Source of the DNA: Chrysemys picta bellii
Taxonomy: Eukaryota > Chordata > Testudines > Emydidae
Length of the DNA stretch: 64,000 nt
Assembly (NCBI RefSeq): GCF_011386835.1
Contig: NC_088795.1
Location: forward strand, 121,103,434 to 121,167,433
Direction of reading: 5' to 3'
Shown here: positions 1 to 9,029 of the stretch, piece after piece
Layout: each line of letters starts with the position of its first letter
Position numbering within the stretch: the stretch's first letter is position 1
The notes under the pieces: generated by a model
Seen by the model: only the letters and a program-made list of their open reading frames with translations
What the model was told of the DNA's origin: nothing
Databases searched by the model: none
Program-made: the position numbers and the translations under genes

Positions 1-718
1 TATGTGACAAAAGTAGAATAAGAAAAATGTATATAATGGTAGCAGAGAAGTCTGTTTCATTATGTCCTATTTTACCATAGCAGAAAAATTAATTTTGGAA
101 AAGAAAAAGAATATTAGTAGTTTAGTTCTTGAAAATTGGGTTTAGGAATGAGCAAAGTAAAGAATCAAAGACAAATTATAACTAGAGAACTAAACGACTG
201 ACAAATTAGAGATCTGCAATAATGATTCTAGATATTAGGTAACTAAACCACTGTGCTACCAATAATGCTTAACCTTTGGGCTGGAAAGCCCATTGTTTCC
301 TTTGCTGGTTTTCTGGAAAATCCATCCATCTAAGATAGAGGTGGTAGACCTGGAGAGTTAGCTTTATGCTAACCAACGATATTTGAGTTTTCACCCTAAA
401 ATAAAAGCTGAGTGGACTGTTTGCAGGAGATATTCATTGAATTTAGCTCGTGTATGTTTTCCTAATTGCCTGTAAACAAATTTGTTCATTGTTCAAATTA
501 ATCAGCAAATTTCTTTTAGGCACAGTGCAGCTTATGAGTTGATTGCCCATGAGCCATGTGCGGCAGTATTGTTTTGAAAATTGAATATTCTCATTTCAAG
601 TGATGATAATTGGACACACAGATACTGTGGTTAGTATGCTTTTCTCCAAACTGGATGAGCATAACTCTTAGATTCAGGATCTGGTGCAAGTAATTATTCT
701 TTGTGTAAATATGCGGAA
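1..718. other. Left flank, no gene seen
   Basis: AT-rich sequence without a convincing reading frame or a repeat I recognise. It is the pre-insertion flank of the retrotransposon; 7833 onwards is its continuation. Confidence 0.5.
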
Positions 719-723
719 AGACC
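719..723. repeat. Target-site duplication, left copy
   Basis: AGACC directly precedes the 5' LTR and is repeated exactly at 7828-7832 after the 3' LTR. Five bases is the usual stagger for gypsy-type integrases. It shows that both LTR ends are intact and that the copy arose by a single integration. Confidence 0.9.
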
Positions 724-1092
724 TGTGACAGCGTACCCCATAAGGCTTTATGGGGGGACGTTTATAAATGTATGTCTGATATAACTGGCTGTATGCTTGC
801 TTGATTTCTAAGTAAGCTTTGTGAGGCATTTGGTCAGCTTCTTTAGGAAGGAATTCACCAGGTTAAGTACCTGATCAGGAAACACTTGGGGAACAATGCA
901 TCTTGGAATGCTCCAATCCACATGAGAAGTCTTCCTGGAGACATGCAAGATGCCATGTGGACAATGGCGTCGGCCTGCAAAGACTGAGTCATGCAGGGGC
1001 ATGTGACTTGCCCAGGTGACTCCAAAACTCCATCTTGGAGCTGGACTTTGCAGAGGAGGGAGGAGGGGGGTCTCCACCCACAAGAGAGAGTC

Positions 1093-1100
1093 TATTTAAA
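1093..1100 (+). promoter_or_regulatory. TATA-like box in 5' LTR
   Basis: TATTTAAA lies about 310 bp before the LTR poly(A) signal, where a retroelement core promoter is expected. The related solo LTR at 33 kb has TATAAAA at the equivalent place (33464-33470), which supports the assignment. Confidence 0.6.
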
Positions 1101-1402
1101 CCCAGGGGAGACCCCTCCATTTTGTCTTCAGCTGGCTAAAGAAGGAGCCTCTCCACCCCCCCCCAGGATACTTGAAGGAGACTAAAACAAAGGACAGTAA
1201 CTGCAGGGGGTGTGAGTAATTGCTGGACCCAGGCTAAAAGGAGATTAGCCTGTAAAAGGGAGCACTCTGGAACTGGTGAGGAAATTATCTGTATTCAGTT
1301 TGATTAGGCATGGATTCGCGCATTTTATTTTATTTTGCTTGGTGACTTACTTTGTTCTGTCTGTTACTACTTTGAACCACTTAAATCCTACTGTCTGTAT
1401 TT

Positions 1403-1408
1403 AATAAA
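1403..1408 (+). terminator. LTR poly(A) signal
   Basis: AATAAA sits in a stretch conserved in the 3' LTR (about 7418-7423, the copy that would act in transcript 3' processing) and in the solo LTR (33772-33777). Confidence 0.65.
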
Positions 1409-1813
1409 ATCACTTTTTATTTAGTAATTCACTCAGAGTATGTATTAATACCTGGGGGAGCAAACAACTGTGCATATCTCTCTATTAGTGTTATAGAGGG
1501 CGAACAATTTATGAGTTTGCCCTGTATAAGCTTTATACAGGGTAAAACGGATTTATCTGGGTTTAGACCCCATTGGGAGTTGGGCATCTGAGTGCTAAAG
1601 ACAAGCACGCTACTGCGAGCTGTTTTCAGGTAAACTTGCAGCTTTGGAACAAGTGATTCAGACCCTGGGTCTGTGTTGGAGCAGATGAGAGTGTCTGGCT
1701 CAGCAAGACAGGGTGCTGGAGTCCTGAGCTGGCAGGGAAAACAGAAGCAGGGGTAGTCTTTGCACATCGGGTGGCAGCTCCCAAGGGGGTTTCTGTAATC
1801 CAACCCGTCACAG

Positions 1814-1831
1814 TGGCGTAGTCGAGCAGGG
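1814..1831 (+). other. Primer-binding site, tRNA-Ser type
   Basis: One base after the 5' LTR the sequence reads TGGCGTAGTCG (1814-1824). This is complementary to CCA plus the acceptor stem of vertebrate tRNA-Ser of the TCN-decoding type (CGACTACG-CCA). The match resumes as GCAGG after one extra A. Minus-strand DNA synthesis would start here. The tRNA assignment is from memory of the tRNA-Ser acceptor stem. Confidence 0.65.
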
Positions 1832-2009
1832 TCTGTGCACAGTTGATTGCTTTGAGATACTGGTAGTGATTTTAAGTGAGTTTTAAGTGTGGTGGCTGGA
1901 GAACAGACAAAGTGGTTACTGGTTTGTTATTTTCTGTTTGCTTATTTCGGGCAAGGGAAGTAGGGACAGAAAAGGAAGCTCTCTGTTAATTAAGAATCCC
2001 CTGAGCTGA

Positions 2010-3977
2010 GTGCATCTCAGTTTCAGTGAACTGCAGAGGGGTTGTGGCCCAGCACAAGAAAGCAGGACAATGAGTACTAGTGATCTCAGTTCCAGTGAAC
2101 TGCAGAGTGGTTGTAGCCCAGCACGAGAAAGCAGGACAATGAGTACCAGTGACGCTGCTATTAAACTAAAGCTGGCCAGGTTGGAAGCAAAAGAGAGAGA
2201 AAGTGAACATAAGAGACGGCTGGAACTAAGACAATTAGAAATTAGTGCCATGGAGGCAGAACATGCAAGGGAAGAGGCTGCCCACAAGAGAGCTATGGAG
2301 GTCGAGGCAGCGAGGGCGGAGGCAGAGGCAGCGAGAGAGGCAGCTGCCCACGAGAGGGCTATGGAGGCCCAGAGGGAGGCCTGGAAGCATGAACTGGCTG
2401 TTATGGAGTCAAAGAGACGAAACCCTCCCCCTGCTGGCTCCACTTCCCCAAAAATCCACAAATGGGAGCGGCTATGTCCACAGTATGATGAGTCCAGCGA
2501 TATTGCCGAATATTTCATCACCTTTGAGAGACTGTGCACCCTCCATGCCATCCCTGAAGATCAGAAGATGACCACATTGATAGCAAAATTGACTGGCAGA
2601 GCTCTGGACATATTCAATAAGATGCCTATTGATGATGCTTCAAACTATGGTAAATTTAAGGAACTGGTTTTGAAACAGTTTCAGGTTACACCTGAAACCT
2701 ACAGGGTTAAATTCAGGAGCCTTAAGAGGGGATCTGGATTAAGTAATGTGGCTTATGCCAATGAAATGAGAGATTTGGTAGATAAATGGGTGCGGGGGAG
2801 AGGCATTACCAGCTTTGAAGGGATGTGTGATCTGGTTACTCAGGAACACTTCCTGAATATGTGCAGTGATGAGGTTAAACAGTATTTGTGGAACAAAAAG
2901 GTAAATGCAGTGGGTGAATTAGCTGAGTATGCTGACTCTTATGAACAGGCCCAAGCCGCGATCAAACATAAACCACTGGCAGAGGGGTATAAGGTTGGGG
3001 GAAAGCAGAATCACCGTTTTACTCCGGGGTCTGGGAAAAAGGAGCCTGGGCAGTCACCCCCCCATTCTCCTGTTACTCGTCCCAAATTTCCTACACAAGC
3101 CGGGGATCCCAGAAGGTGCTTTCACTGCAATTCCCCAGGGCACCTGAGGAGTAGCTGTCCCAAATTGAAGGAGAGTAAACCTCCCTTGTCCCATGTTAGC
3201 TCGGTTGCCTTCAGCCCTGAGGGCCCAGAGGGCACCCCCACCTCTTATCACACCAGCTTGGTGGACATGGGGCCTGGTAAAGCGGACAGGAAACACATCA
3301 AGGTCGTCAAGATTGATGGCATGGAGTGTCTGGGATGGAGGGATACGGCGGCTCAGTTCTCTCTGGTTCGACCGAGTGTGGTCCCAGACGCTAGTGTCCT
3401 GACTGGGCAGACAACCCACATTAAGGGGGTGGGGCCACAGAGGTTCCCTGTGCCCCTGGCTAAGGTTCATGTGGAATGGGAAGGTAGGGAAAGGAATTTA
3501 CTGGTGGGGATGCTCGAGGACATCCCCGCGGACATGTTGCTGGGAAATGATTTTTTCAGCAGAACTAGGACTGTTAGTGTGGTAACTCGCAGCATGAAGA
3601 AAGGCTGTGAGGGGGAGGCTGTTCCGGCTGATGACTGTAGGTCTGATGCAGCTGAACAACCAACCCCTCCTGCCCCAGGGAACATGGTAGTGGGTGACTC
3701 AGAGGGAGCCCCCAGGGATGGGGCGGGAACCTTGGAACCCATAGGGGAGTTGGGGGAAGGTCTCAGTGACAGGACAGTGCAGGGAGGCGGGGTACTTCCA
3801 AATATGGGAGAGGCAGAGCCAGGCCTCTGTCTGGCTGAGGACAACAGGCTCCCAGGGGTGGGGGCAGGGGAGATGCAGTCAGTGCCCAGGGACGGGGACG
3901 CTATCTCAAGGGTTGTCTGTCAGAAATTTGCAGCTAGACAAAGGGCAGACCCCTCCCTTGAAAGTATAAGACAGTGA
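2010..3977 (+). CDS. gag-pro: Gag-protease polyprotein of the Gmr1-like element
   Basis: A 655-residue frame. It starts with a 23-residue tandem duplication encoded at 2016-2153; Met codons inside the units (2070, 2139) are alternative starts. Next comes a charged Glu/Ala/Arg-rich predicted coiled coil (about residues 50-135), then a helical capsid region. Residues about 231-311 resemble a SCAN domain in pattern (FRSLKRG, then an EHFLNM block). A CCHC zinc knuckle follows (C-x2-C-x4-H-x4-C, residues 370-383). The aspartic protease has DTA at 445-447, where most retroviral-type proteases have DTG or DSG, and LLGND at 510-514. The product would form the particle, bind RNA and cleave the polyprotein. 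The frame ends in TGA at 3975-3977, and the same frame stays open into pol. Confidence 0.92.
   Translation: MHLSFSELQRGCGPAQESRTMSTSDLSSSELQSGCSPARESRTMSTSDAAIKLKLARLEAKERESEHKRRLELRQLEISAMEAEHAREEAAHKRAMEVEAARAEAEAAREAAAHERAMEAQREAWKHELAVMESKRRNPPPAGSTSPKIHKWERLCPQYDESSDIAEYFITFERLCTLHAIPEDQKMTTLIAKLTGRALDIFNKMPIDDASNYGKFKELVLKQFQVTPETYRVKFRSLKRGSGLSNVAYANEMRDLVDKWVRGRGITSFEGMCDLVTQEHFLNMCSDEVKQYLWNKKVNAVGELAEYADSYEQAQAAIKHKPLAEGYKVGGKQNHRFTPGSGKKEPGQSPPHSPVTRPKFPTQAGDPRRCFHCNSPGHLRSSCPKLKESKPPLSHVSSVAFSPEGPEGTPTSYHTSLVDMGPGKADRKHIKVVKIDGMECLGWRDTAAQFSLVRPSVVPDASVLTGQTTHIKGVGPQRFPVPLAKVHVEWEGRERNLLVGMLEDIPADMLLGNDFFSRTRTVSVVTRSMKKGCEGEAVPADDCRSDAAEQPTPPAPGNMVVGDSEGAPRDGAGTLEPIGELGEGLSDRTVQGGGVLPNMGEAEPGLCLAEDNRLPGVGAGEMQSVPRDGDAISRVVCQKFAARQRADPSLESIRQ
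2016..2153 (+). repeat. Two 69-bp tandem units at the start of gag
   Basis: Units 2016-2084 and 2085-2153 are near-identical. Each holds an ATG (2070, 2139) followed by codons for Ser-Thr-Ser-Asp. The period is a multiple of three, so the frame is kept and gag gains a second potential initiator. Confidence 0.85.
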
Positions 3978-4094
3978 ATCTCGGAGGGAACTCCAGGAAG
4001 GGAGGGGGGGGAGAAGTTTTTTGAAGAAGACGGGAAACTGTACAGGCAGGCCCCTGTAGGTAAAAACCAGGGTCCCGGTCAACCCTATAAGCAG

Positions 4095-6680
4095 TTGGTT
4101 GTACCCAGCCAACACCGGGGGGAATTAGTGCTGGTAGCGCATAACAGTCCCTTTGCTGGTCACTTGGGGGTACAGAGGACATATGACAGGCTGAGGAGGA
4201 ATTTCTACTGGCCAGGGATACAGAACGATGTGAGGGATTATTGTAGGACTTGTGCGGTGTGTCAGGAGAGGAAGAAGCCGGGGGGACCCCAGAAGGCTCC
4301 GCTGCGTCCCTTGCCCATCATCCAGGAGGCATTCCAAAAAGTGGCAATAGACATAGTGGGTCCTATGCCACGCCCCACTCGGAGAGGGAACAAGTATATC
4401 TTGGTGGTAGTAGACTTCGCCACTCGGTACCCTGAGGCAATTGCACTGTCTAACATAAAAGCCGAGACAGTGGCAAGAGCTCTGCTCACCATATTCAGCA
4501 GAGTGGGCTTCCCTAAGGAGATTTTGTCTGATCGGGGGGCAAACTTTATGTCGCAGTTGTTCAATGAGCTATGGAAGGTGTATGGAGTGAAACAGCTTAA
4601 GACAGCCCCCTACCACCCTCAGGCCAATGGGCTGGTGGAAAGATTCAATGGGACCCTAAAATCCATGCTGGGGATGTATGCCAAAAAGAGGGGCCAAAGT
4701 TGGGATGAACTATTACCGTTCCTGCTGTATGCCTACAGGGAGGTACCCCAAGAGTCCACAGGCTTTTCCCCATTTGACCTTCTGTATGGGAGGAAAGTGA
4801 GAGAACCCCTCGATCTCATCAGGGATACCTGGGAAGGATGCAACACGGTAAGGGAGGAACCTGTAACTGAGTATGTCCAGAGGTTCAGGAGGGAGTTGAA
4901 AGACATGATGGAGATTGTACAAAACAACCTCCAGAGCAGTCAGGCCAAGCAAAAGGCGTGGTATGATAAAAATACTTGTAAACGCATTTTTGATGTAGGA
5001 AATTTGGTCATGGTACTCGGCCCTGCCAAAAAGTTCAAGATGCAAAACTCCTGGGAGGGGCCCTTTGAAGTGGTTGAAGTGGCAAATGAGGACACTTACA
5101 AAGTTAAAAAGCCCCTGGATGATGCGGTACCCCAGTTGGTACATGTAAACAGACTCAAGGCCTATCACAGCAGAGTGGCCAAGGTAAACATGATCTGTTG
5201 TGTCAAAGGGGAAACTGAGGCACACCCACTCACTGATCTGATGGCTAAATGCCAAAACGGGTCGTCCCTTAAAAGTATAGAAATCTGTAGTGAGCTGACA
5301 CCACTCGAAAGGAGGGAAGCGTTGTCAACACTGCAGAAGTACAGTGAGGTGTTTTCCAACAAACCAGGGAGGACGCACTTGCTGTCCCATAGGATCCTCA
5401 CGAAAGGGGCTCAACCTCCTCCTTCCAGGCCTTATAGGGCCACCGGCAAGGTGAAGGAGCAAATTCAGGCTGAGATACAAAGCATGTTGGACTTGGGGGT
5501 AATTAAGGATTCTGACAGTGCATGGGCTTCCCCTGTGGTCTTGGTCCCCAAAAGAAATGGCACCGTTAGATTTTGTGTAAACTATAAAAAACTCAATGCT
5601 GTCACTGTAACAGATGCATACCCCATGCCAAGAATTGATGACATGCTGAATGTGCTGAGCCAAGCCAAGTACCTTAGTACCTTTAATCTGACCAAGGGTT
5701 ACTGGCAGATCCCTCTGGAGGGAGAGGCACAACAAAAATCAGCTTTTATCACGGACATAGGGCTCTATGAATTCACAGTGTTACCTTTTGGTCTGGTAAA
5801 TGCGGGTGCCACCTTCCAGAGACTGGTCAACAGAGTGTTAAATGGCTTACAGCATTATGCTAGGGCGTATATAGATGACATTGCTGTATTCAGCAACACC
5901 TGGGGTGACCACAAAGAGCACCTGGAAGTCGTGCTATCAAAGCTCAAAGAGGCTGGGCTAACTGTAAAGCCCTCCAAGTGCAAGATAGGGGCAGCCAAAG
6001 TCCCTTATCTGGGGCACTGGGTAGGGGGGGGTAAAATATCCCCCGACCCTCTTAAGGTGGAAGCCATCGTAAAATGGCCTGTACCCCAGACTAAAAGGCA
6101 AGTCCAATCCTTCATAGGCTTGGCAAACTATTACAGGAGGTTTGTGGTGGGGTTCAGTGACGTTGTGTCCCCAATCACGGACTTATGTAAAAAGCATCAA
6201 CCTAATAAGGTCATTTGGTCAGAGGCATGCCAAAAAGGTTTCAACAAGGTGAAAGCACTCCTGTCTGCGAAGCCTGTGCTGGCCAGCCCTGACTTCGAAA
6301 AGCCTTTTGAGTTGTGCACTGACGCGTCAGACACAGGGTTGGGTGCTGTGCTAATGCAGACAGGGGAAGACAGTAAGAAGCATCCCATTGCCTTCCTGAG
6401 CAAAAAACTGTCCCCGGCCGAACAGAATTACTCTGTCATAGAGAAGGAATGCTATGCCATTGTGTGGGCCGTCAAACAATTGAAACCTTACCTTTTTAAT
6501 AGGAGGTTCAGAATTCTAACTGACCATTCACCTTTAGTATGGCTCCACCGAACTAAGGGCACCAACTCCAAACTGCTACGCTGGAGCCTGGTCCTACAGG
6601 AGTTTGACATGGAGATTACTCATATTAAAGGAAAGGAAAACTGGGTAGCAGATGCCCTGTCCAGAAAAGAGAAACTTTAG
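4095..6680 (+). CDS. pol: Pol polyprotein: integrase, reverse transcriptase, RNase H (integrase first)
   Basis: There are 861 residues from the first Met, but the frame is open from 3978, directly after the gag TGA and in the same frame. Domains in order: HHCC integrase zinc finger (H16, H23, C53, C56); integrase core with D86, D146 and E182 (exact D-35-E spacing); a GPF motif in the integrase C-terminal part (WEGPFEVVEV, about residue 320); a linker; reverse transcriptase with VPKRNGTVRFCVNY and the YIDD active site (592-595); RNase H with D743, E785, D810 and D853, all four acidic residues present. All catalytic residues I can identify are intact. No protease or chromodomain lies here. It would copy the RNA into DNA and insert it. 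With no methionine near the gag stop, expression probably needs readthrough or initiation at 4095. Confidence 0.95.
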   Translation: MVVPSQHRGELVLVAHNSPFAGHLGVQRTYDRLRRNFYWPGIQNDVRDYCRTCAVCQERKKPGGPQKAPLRPLPIIQEAFQKVAIDIVGPMPRPTRRGNKYILVVVDFATRYPEAIALSNIKAETVARALLTIFSRVGFPKEILSDRGANFMSQLFNELWKVYGVKQLKTAPYHPQANGLVERFNGTLKSMLGMYAKKRGQSWDELLPFLLYAYREVPQESTGFSPFDLLYGRKVREPLDLIRDTWEGCNTVREEPVTEYVQRFRRELKDMMEIVQNNLQSSQAKQKAWYDKNTCKRIFDVGNLVMVLGPAKKFKMQNSWEGPFEVVEVANEDTYKVKKPLDDAVPQLVHVNRLKAYHSRVAKVNMICCVKGETEAHPLTDLMAKCQNGSSLKSIEICSELTPLERREALSTLQKYSEVFSNKPGRTHLLSHRILTKGAQPPPSRPYRATGKVKEQIQAEIQSMLDLGVIKDSDSAWASPVVLVPKRNGTVRFCVNYKKLNAVTVTDAYPMPRIDDMLNVLSQAKYLSTFNLTKGYWQIPLEGEAQQKSAFITDIGLYEFTVLPFGLVNAGATFQRLVNRVLNGLQHYARAYIDDIAVFSNTWGDHKEHLEVVLSKLKEAGLTVKPSKCKIGAAKVPYLGHWVGGGKISPDPLKVEAIVKWPVPQTKRQVQSFIGLANYYRRFVVGFSDVVSPITDLCKKHQPNKVIWSEACQKGFNKVKALLSAKPVLASPDFEKPFELCTDASDTGLGAVLMQTGEDSKKHPIAFLSKKLSPAEQNYSVIEKECYAIVWAVKQLKPYLFNRRFRILTDHSPLVWLHRTKGTNSKLLRWSLVLQEFDMEITHIKGKENWVADALSRKEKL

Positions 6681-6725
6681 GTATACTGCCTCCGCCATGG
6701 ACAGTGTCCAAGTCTCTGGCAGTAA

Positions 6726-6739
6726 GTTCAGGGGGAGGG
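6726..6739 (+). other. Polypurine tract
   Basis: A purine-rich run containing CAGGGGGAGGG abuts the 3' LTR, which begins TGTGAC at 6740. This is the standard position of the plus-strand primer. Confidence 0.8.
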
Positions 6740-7827
6740 TGTGACAGCGTACCCCATAAGGCTTTATGGGGGGACGTTTATAAATGTATGTCTGATATAA
6801 CTGGCTGTATGCTTGCTTGATTTCTAAGTAAGCTCTGTGAGGCATTTGGTCAGCTTCTTTAGGAAGGAATTCACCAGGTTAAGTACCTGATCAGGAAACA
6901 CTTGGGGAACAATGCATCTTGGAATGCTCCAATCCACATGAGAAGTCTTCCTGGAGACATGCAAGATGCCATGTGGACAATGGCGTCGGCCTGCAAAGAC
7001 TGAGTCATGCAGGGGCATGTGACTTGCCCAGGTGACTCCAAAACTCCATCTTGGAGCTGGACTTTGCAGAGGAGGGAGGAGGGGGGTCTCCACCCACAAG
7101 AGAGAGTCTATTTAAACCCAGGGGAGACCCCTCCATTTTGTCTTCAGCTGGCTAAAGAAGGAGCCTCTCCACCCCCCCCAGGATACTTGAAGGAGACTAA
7201 AACAAAGGACAGTAACTGCAGGGGGTGTGAGTAATTGCTGGACCCAGGCTAAAAGGAGATTAGCCTGTAAAAGGGAGCACTCTGGAACTGGTGAGGAAAT
7301 TATCTGTATTCAGTTTGATTAGGCATGGATTCGCGCATTTTATTTTATTTTGCTTGGTGACTTACTTTGTTCTGTCTGTTACTACTTTGAACCACTTAAA
7401 TCCTACTGTCTGTATTTAATAAAATCACTTTCTATTTAGTAATTCACTCAGAGTATGTATTAATACCTGGGGGAGCAAACAACTGTGCATATCTCTCTAT
7501 CAGTGTTATAGAGGGCGAACAATTTATGAGTTTGCCCTGTATAAGCTTTATACAGGGTAAAACGGATTTATCTGGGTTTAGACCCCATTGGGAGTTGGGC
7601 ATCTGAGTGCTAAAGACAAGCACGCTACTGCGAGCTGTTTTTAGGTAAACTTGCAGCTTTGGAACAAGTGATTCAGACCCTGGGTCTGTGTTGGAGCAGA
7701 TGAGAGTGTCTGGCTCAGCAAGACAGGGTGCTGGAGTCCTGAGCTGGCAGGGAAAACAGAAGCAGGGGTAGTCTTTGCACATCGGGTGGCAGCTCCCAAG
7801 GGGGTTTCTGTAATCCAACCCGTCACA
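6740..7827 (+). repeat. 3' LTR of the Gmr1-like element
   Basis: 1088 bp, collinear with 724-1812. Only four substitutions and one C-run length change separate the two. TATA-like and AATAAA elements and the 23-bp palindrome are retained. Confidence 0.95.
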
Positions 7828-7832
7828 AGACC
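7828..7832. repeat. Target-site duplication, right copy
   Basis: AGACC, identical to 719-723. Confidence 0.9.
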
Positions 7833-7849
7833 CACAATCACTTAAAATT

Positions 7850-8000
7850 CACAAGCTTTTTTAAAAGATAACTGCCTAAAGTTAGGCCCCCAAGTCCACA
7901 TATAGAGTCTTAAATAAGTGACCTGATTTTTCAAAAGTGCTGAACATTCCTCACCGCCCATTGATGAGAATGGAACTCCTCTTATAAATTGCCATGACTA
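7850..8000. repeat. Old foldback-type interspersed repeat relic
   Basis: Carries the phrase 'cctgatttttcaaaagtgct' followed by a 'ccattgatgagaatgga' block, typical of an old amniote repeat built around 'cccattgacttcaatggg'. Related blocks recur at 8935-8965, 36225-36250, 62560-62580 and 62945-62965. Confidence 0.45.
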
Positions 8001-8149
8001 TGCACAAGGCTTCACTATTGCATCTGAACATTTTAACTGGCCTGTGACTACAGGTCTGCAAAGCTTAGGTTTGTGGGGAATAGCTCTGTTTGGAAACATT
8101 TCAGTCAGGGCATAACTTATTATTATTTTATTGATTAATATGTATTTAA

Positions 8150-8260
8150 GAAGGACCTAAAAGCCCAGTGTGGGATGAAGGCCTCATTATGCTGGACACA
8201 GTACACACGCATAACAAAAAAACAGCCCTTGTTCCAAAGAGTTTATAATCTGTCTTCTTT
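8150..8260 (+). repeat. L2-like repeat fragment
   Basis: Ends in a 'ccaaagagtttataatct' phrase shared with 52245-52275 and 60370-60395, the characteristic block of old L2/MIR-related repeats. Confidence 0.4.
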
Positions 8261-9029
8261 CCAGATTCATTGGCAAAGACTTTGAAATGTTTTATTCCCC
8301 TGAAAAAGGCCATTTGGCCAATGAAAGAGGCTGGTTTTGTGTGTAAACCAGTAGCAGTCTTGGCTGCAATAACAGCATTGTCTACAGAAAAAAATACCCC
8401 GACATTTTGGATACCATATTTCCTATAGTACAAACAATTCTTGTTTGCAGTTTATACTAATCCTGTACAATGTGAACTATATCCATAATCACCAAATAAC
8501 ATGATCAGGATTTTTCAGAGGAACCCATTTTCTCTAGAGTATTTATAAAGTGCAATGCAGCTCAGAATCATGTGACTGCTCCTGGTTTAGGAAAAGAGAC
8601 AGGTTTTTTTTATTTCACAGAAGATTAATGTTTCTTTTGGATCATTCTTCACAACCAAAGAGCTGATTTTGTTTCACAGCAATTGCCTTTGTTTGTTTGA
8701 TTAATAGTGTGCCCAGTTGAAATAGTGTATGTAAATATTTGGGAACATCAATAATTCAGTCATGTTAATTGCTTATAGATAGTGATATGACGTATCAACA
8801 CTCTTGTAGAAATTTGTGTTTCGTCTTCGTTCACTTTACTAAAAATGGTACCGGTAGAGTATTTCTTCATAAGAATGGCAGGGAACAAATAAGCTTTATT
8901 GTTGTAGAGGCAAATTCTGTCCTTGGTTGTCCATGAACTGCTCCCATTGACTTCAGTGGGAGCCACACCACACAAATATATTTCAAGGAAGAAATTCTAT
9001 ACCTATGTGGTGTAGAATAACCACCTAGC

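Larger units (their letters stand above)
724..1812 (+). repeat. 5' LTR of the Gmr1-like element
   Basis: A 1089-bp LTR starting TGTGACAGCG and ending CCCGTCACA, so its ends form a 6-bp inverted repeat. A TATA-like TATTTAAA lies at 1093-1100 and a poly(A) signal AATAAA at 1403-1408, which suggests U3 ends and R begins around 1120-1130. A 23-bp hairpin sequence (arms CCCTGTATAA and TTATACAGGG) lies at 1520-1542 in the U5 part. It differs from the 3' LTR by four transitions (for example T/C near 838, 1416 and 1495) and a C-run of 9 versus 8. Confidence 0.95.
724..7827 (+). mobile_element. Full-length Gmr1-like Ty3/gypsy LTR retrotransposon
   Basis: The order is 5' LTR, primer-binding site, gag with zinc knuckle and protease, one in-frame TGA, integrase, reverse transcriptase, RNase H, polypurine tract, 3' LTR. 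The LTRs begin TGTGAC and end GTCACA, and AGACC flanks the element at 719-723 and 7828-7832 as a 5-bp target duplication. Integrase precedes RT, whereas ordinary Ty3/gypsy elements place it last; the integrase (HHCC finger, DD35E core, GPF motif) and RT are nevertheless gypsy-type. This combination defines the Gmr1-like group known from deuterostomes. No envelope frame or chromodomain is seen. The two LTRs differ at only 4 bases plus one homopolymer indel, so the insertion is young. Apart from the TGA and an odd protease motif, the frames are intact. Confidence 0.95.

Noticed and set aside
1429..1803. 124-codon minus-strand frame in the LTR, repeated at 7444-7818
   Set aside because: It recurs only because the LTR is duplicated; there is no domain and no expression signal. 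Being identical in both LTRs is not evidence of selection.
1814..1825. A box-like TGGCGTAGTCGA as a Pol III promoter
   Set aside because: It resembles an A box only because it matches tRNA-Ser sequence; its position after the LTR makes it the primer site, and no B box follows.
1916..2551. 211-codon minus-strand frame
   Set aside because: It is antisense to the repetitive, charged start of gag, and its Ala/Ser/Leu-rich product reflects the reverse of the coiled-coil codons.
4713..5735. Long minus-strand frames within pol (180 and 136 codons)
   Set aside because: Shadow frames opposite intact pol domains.
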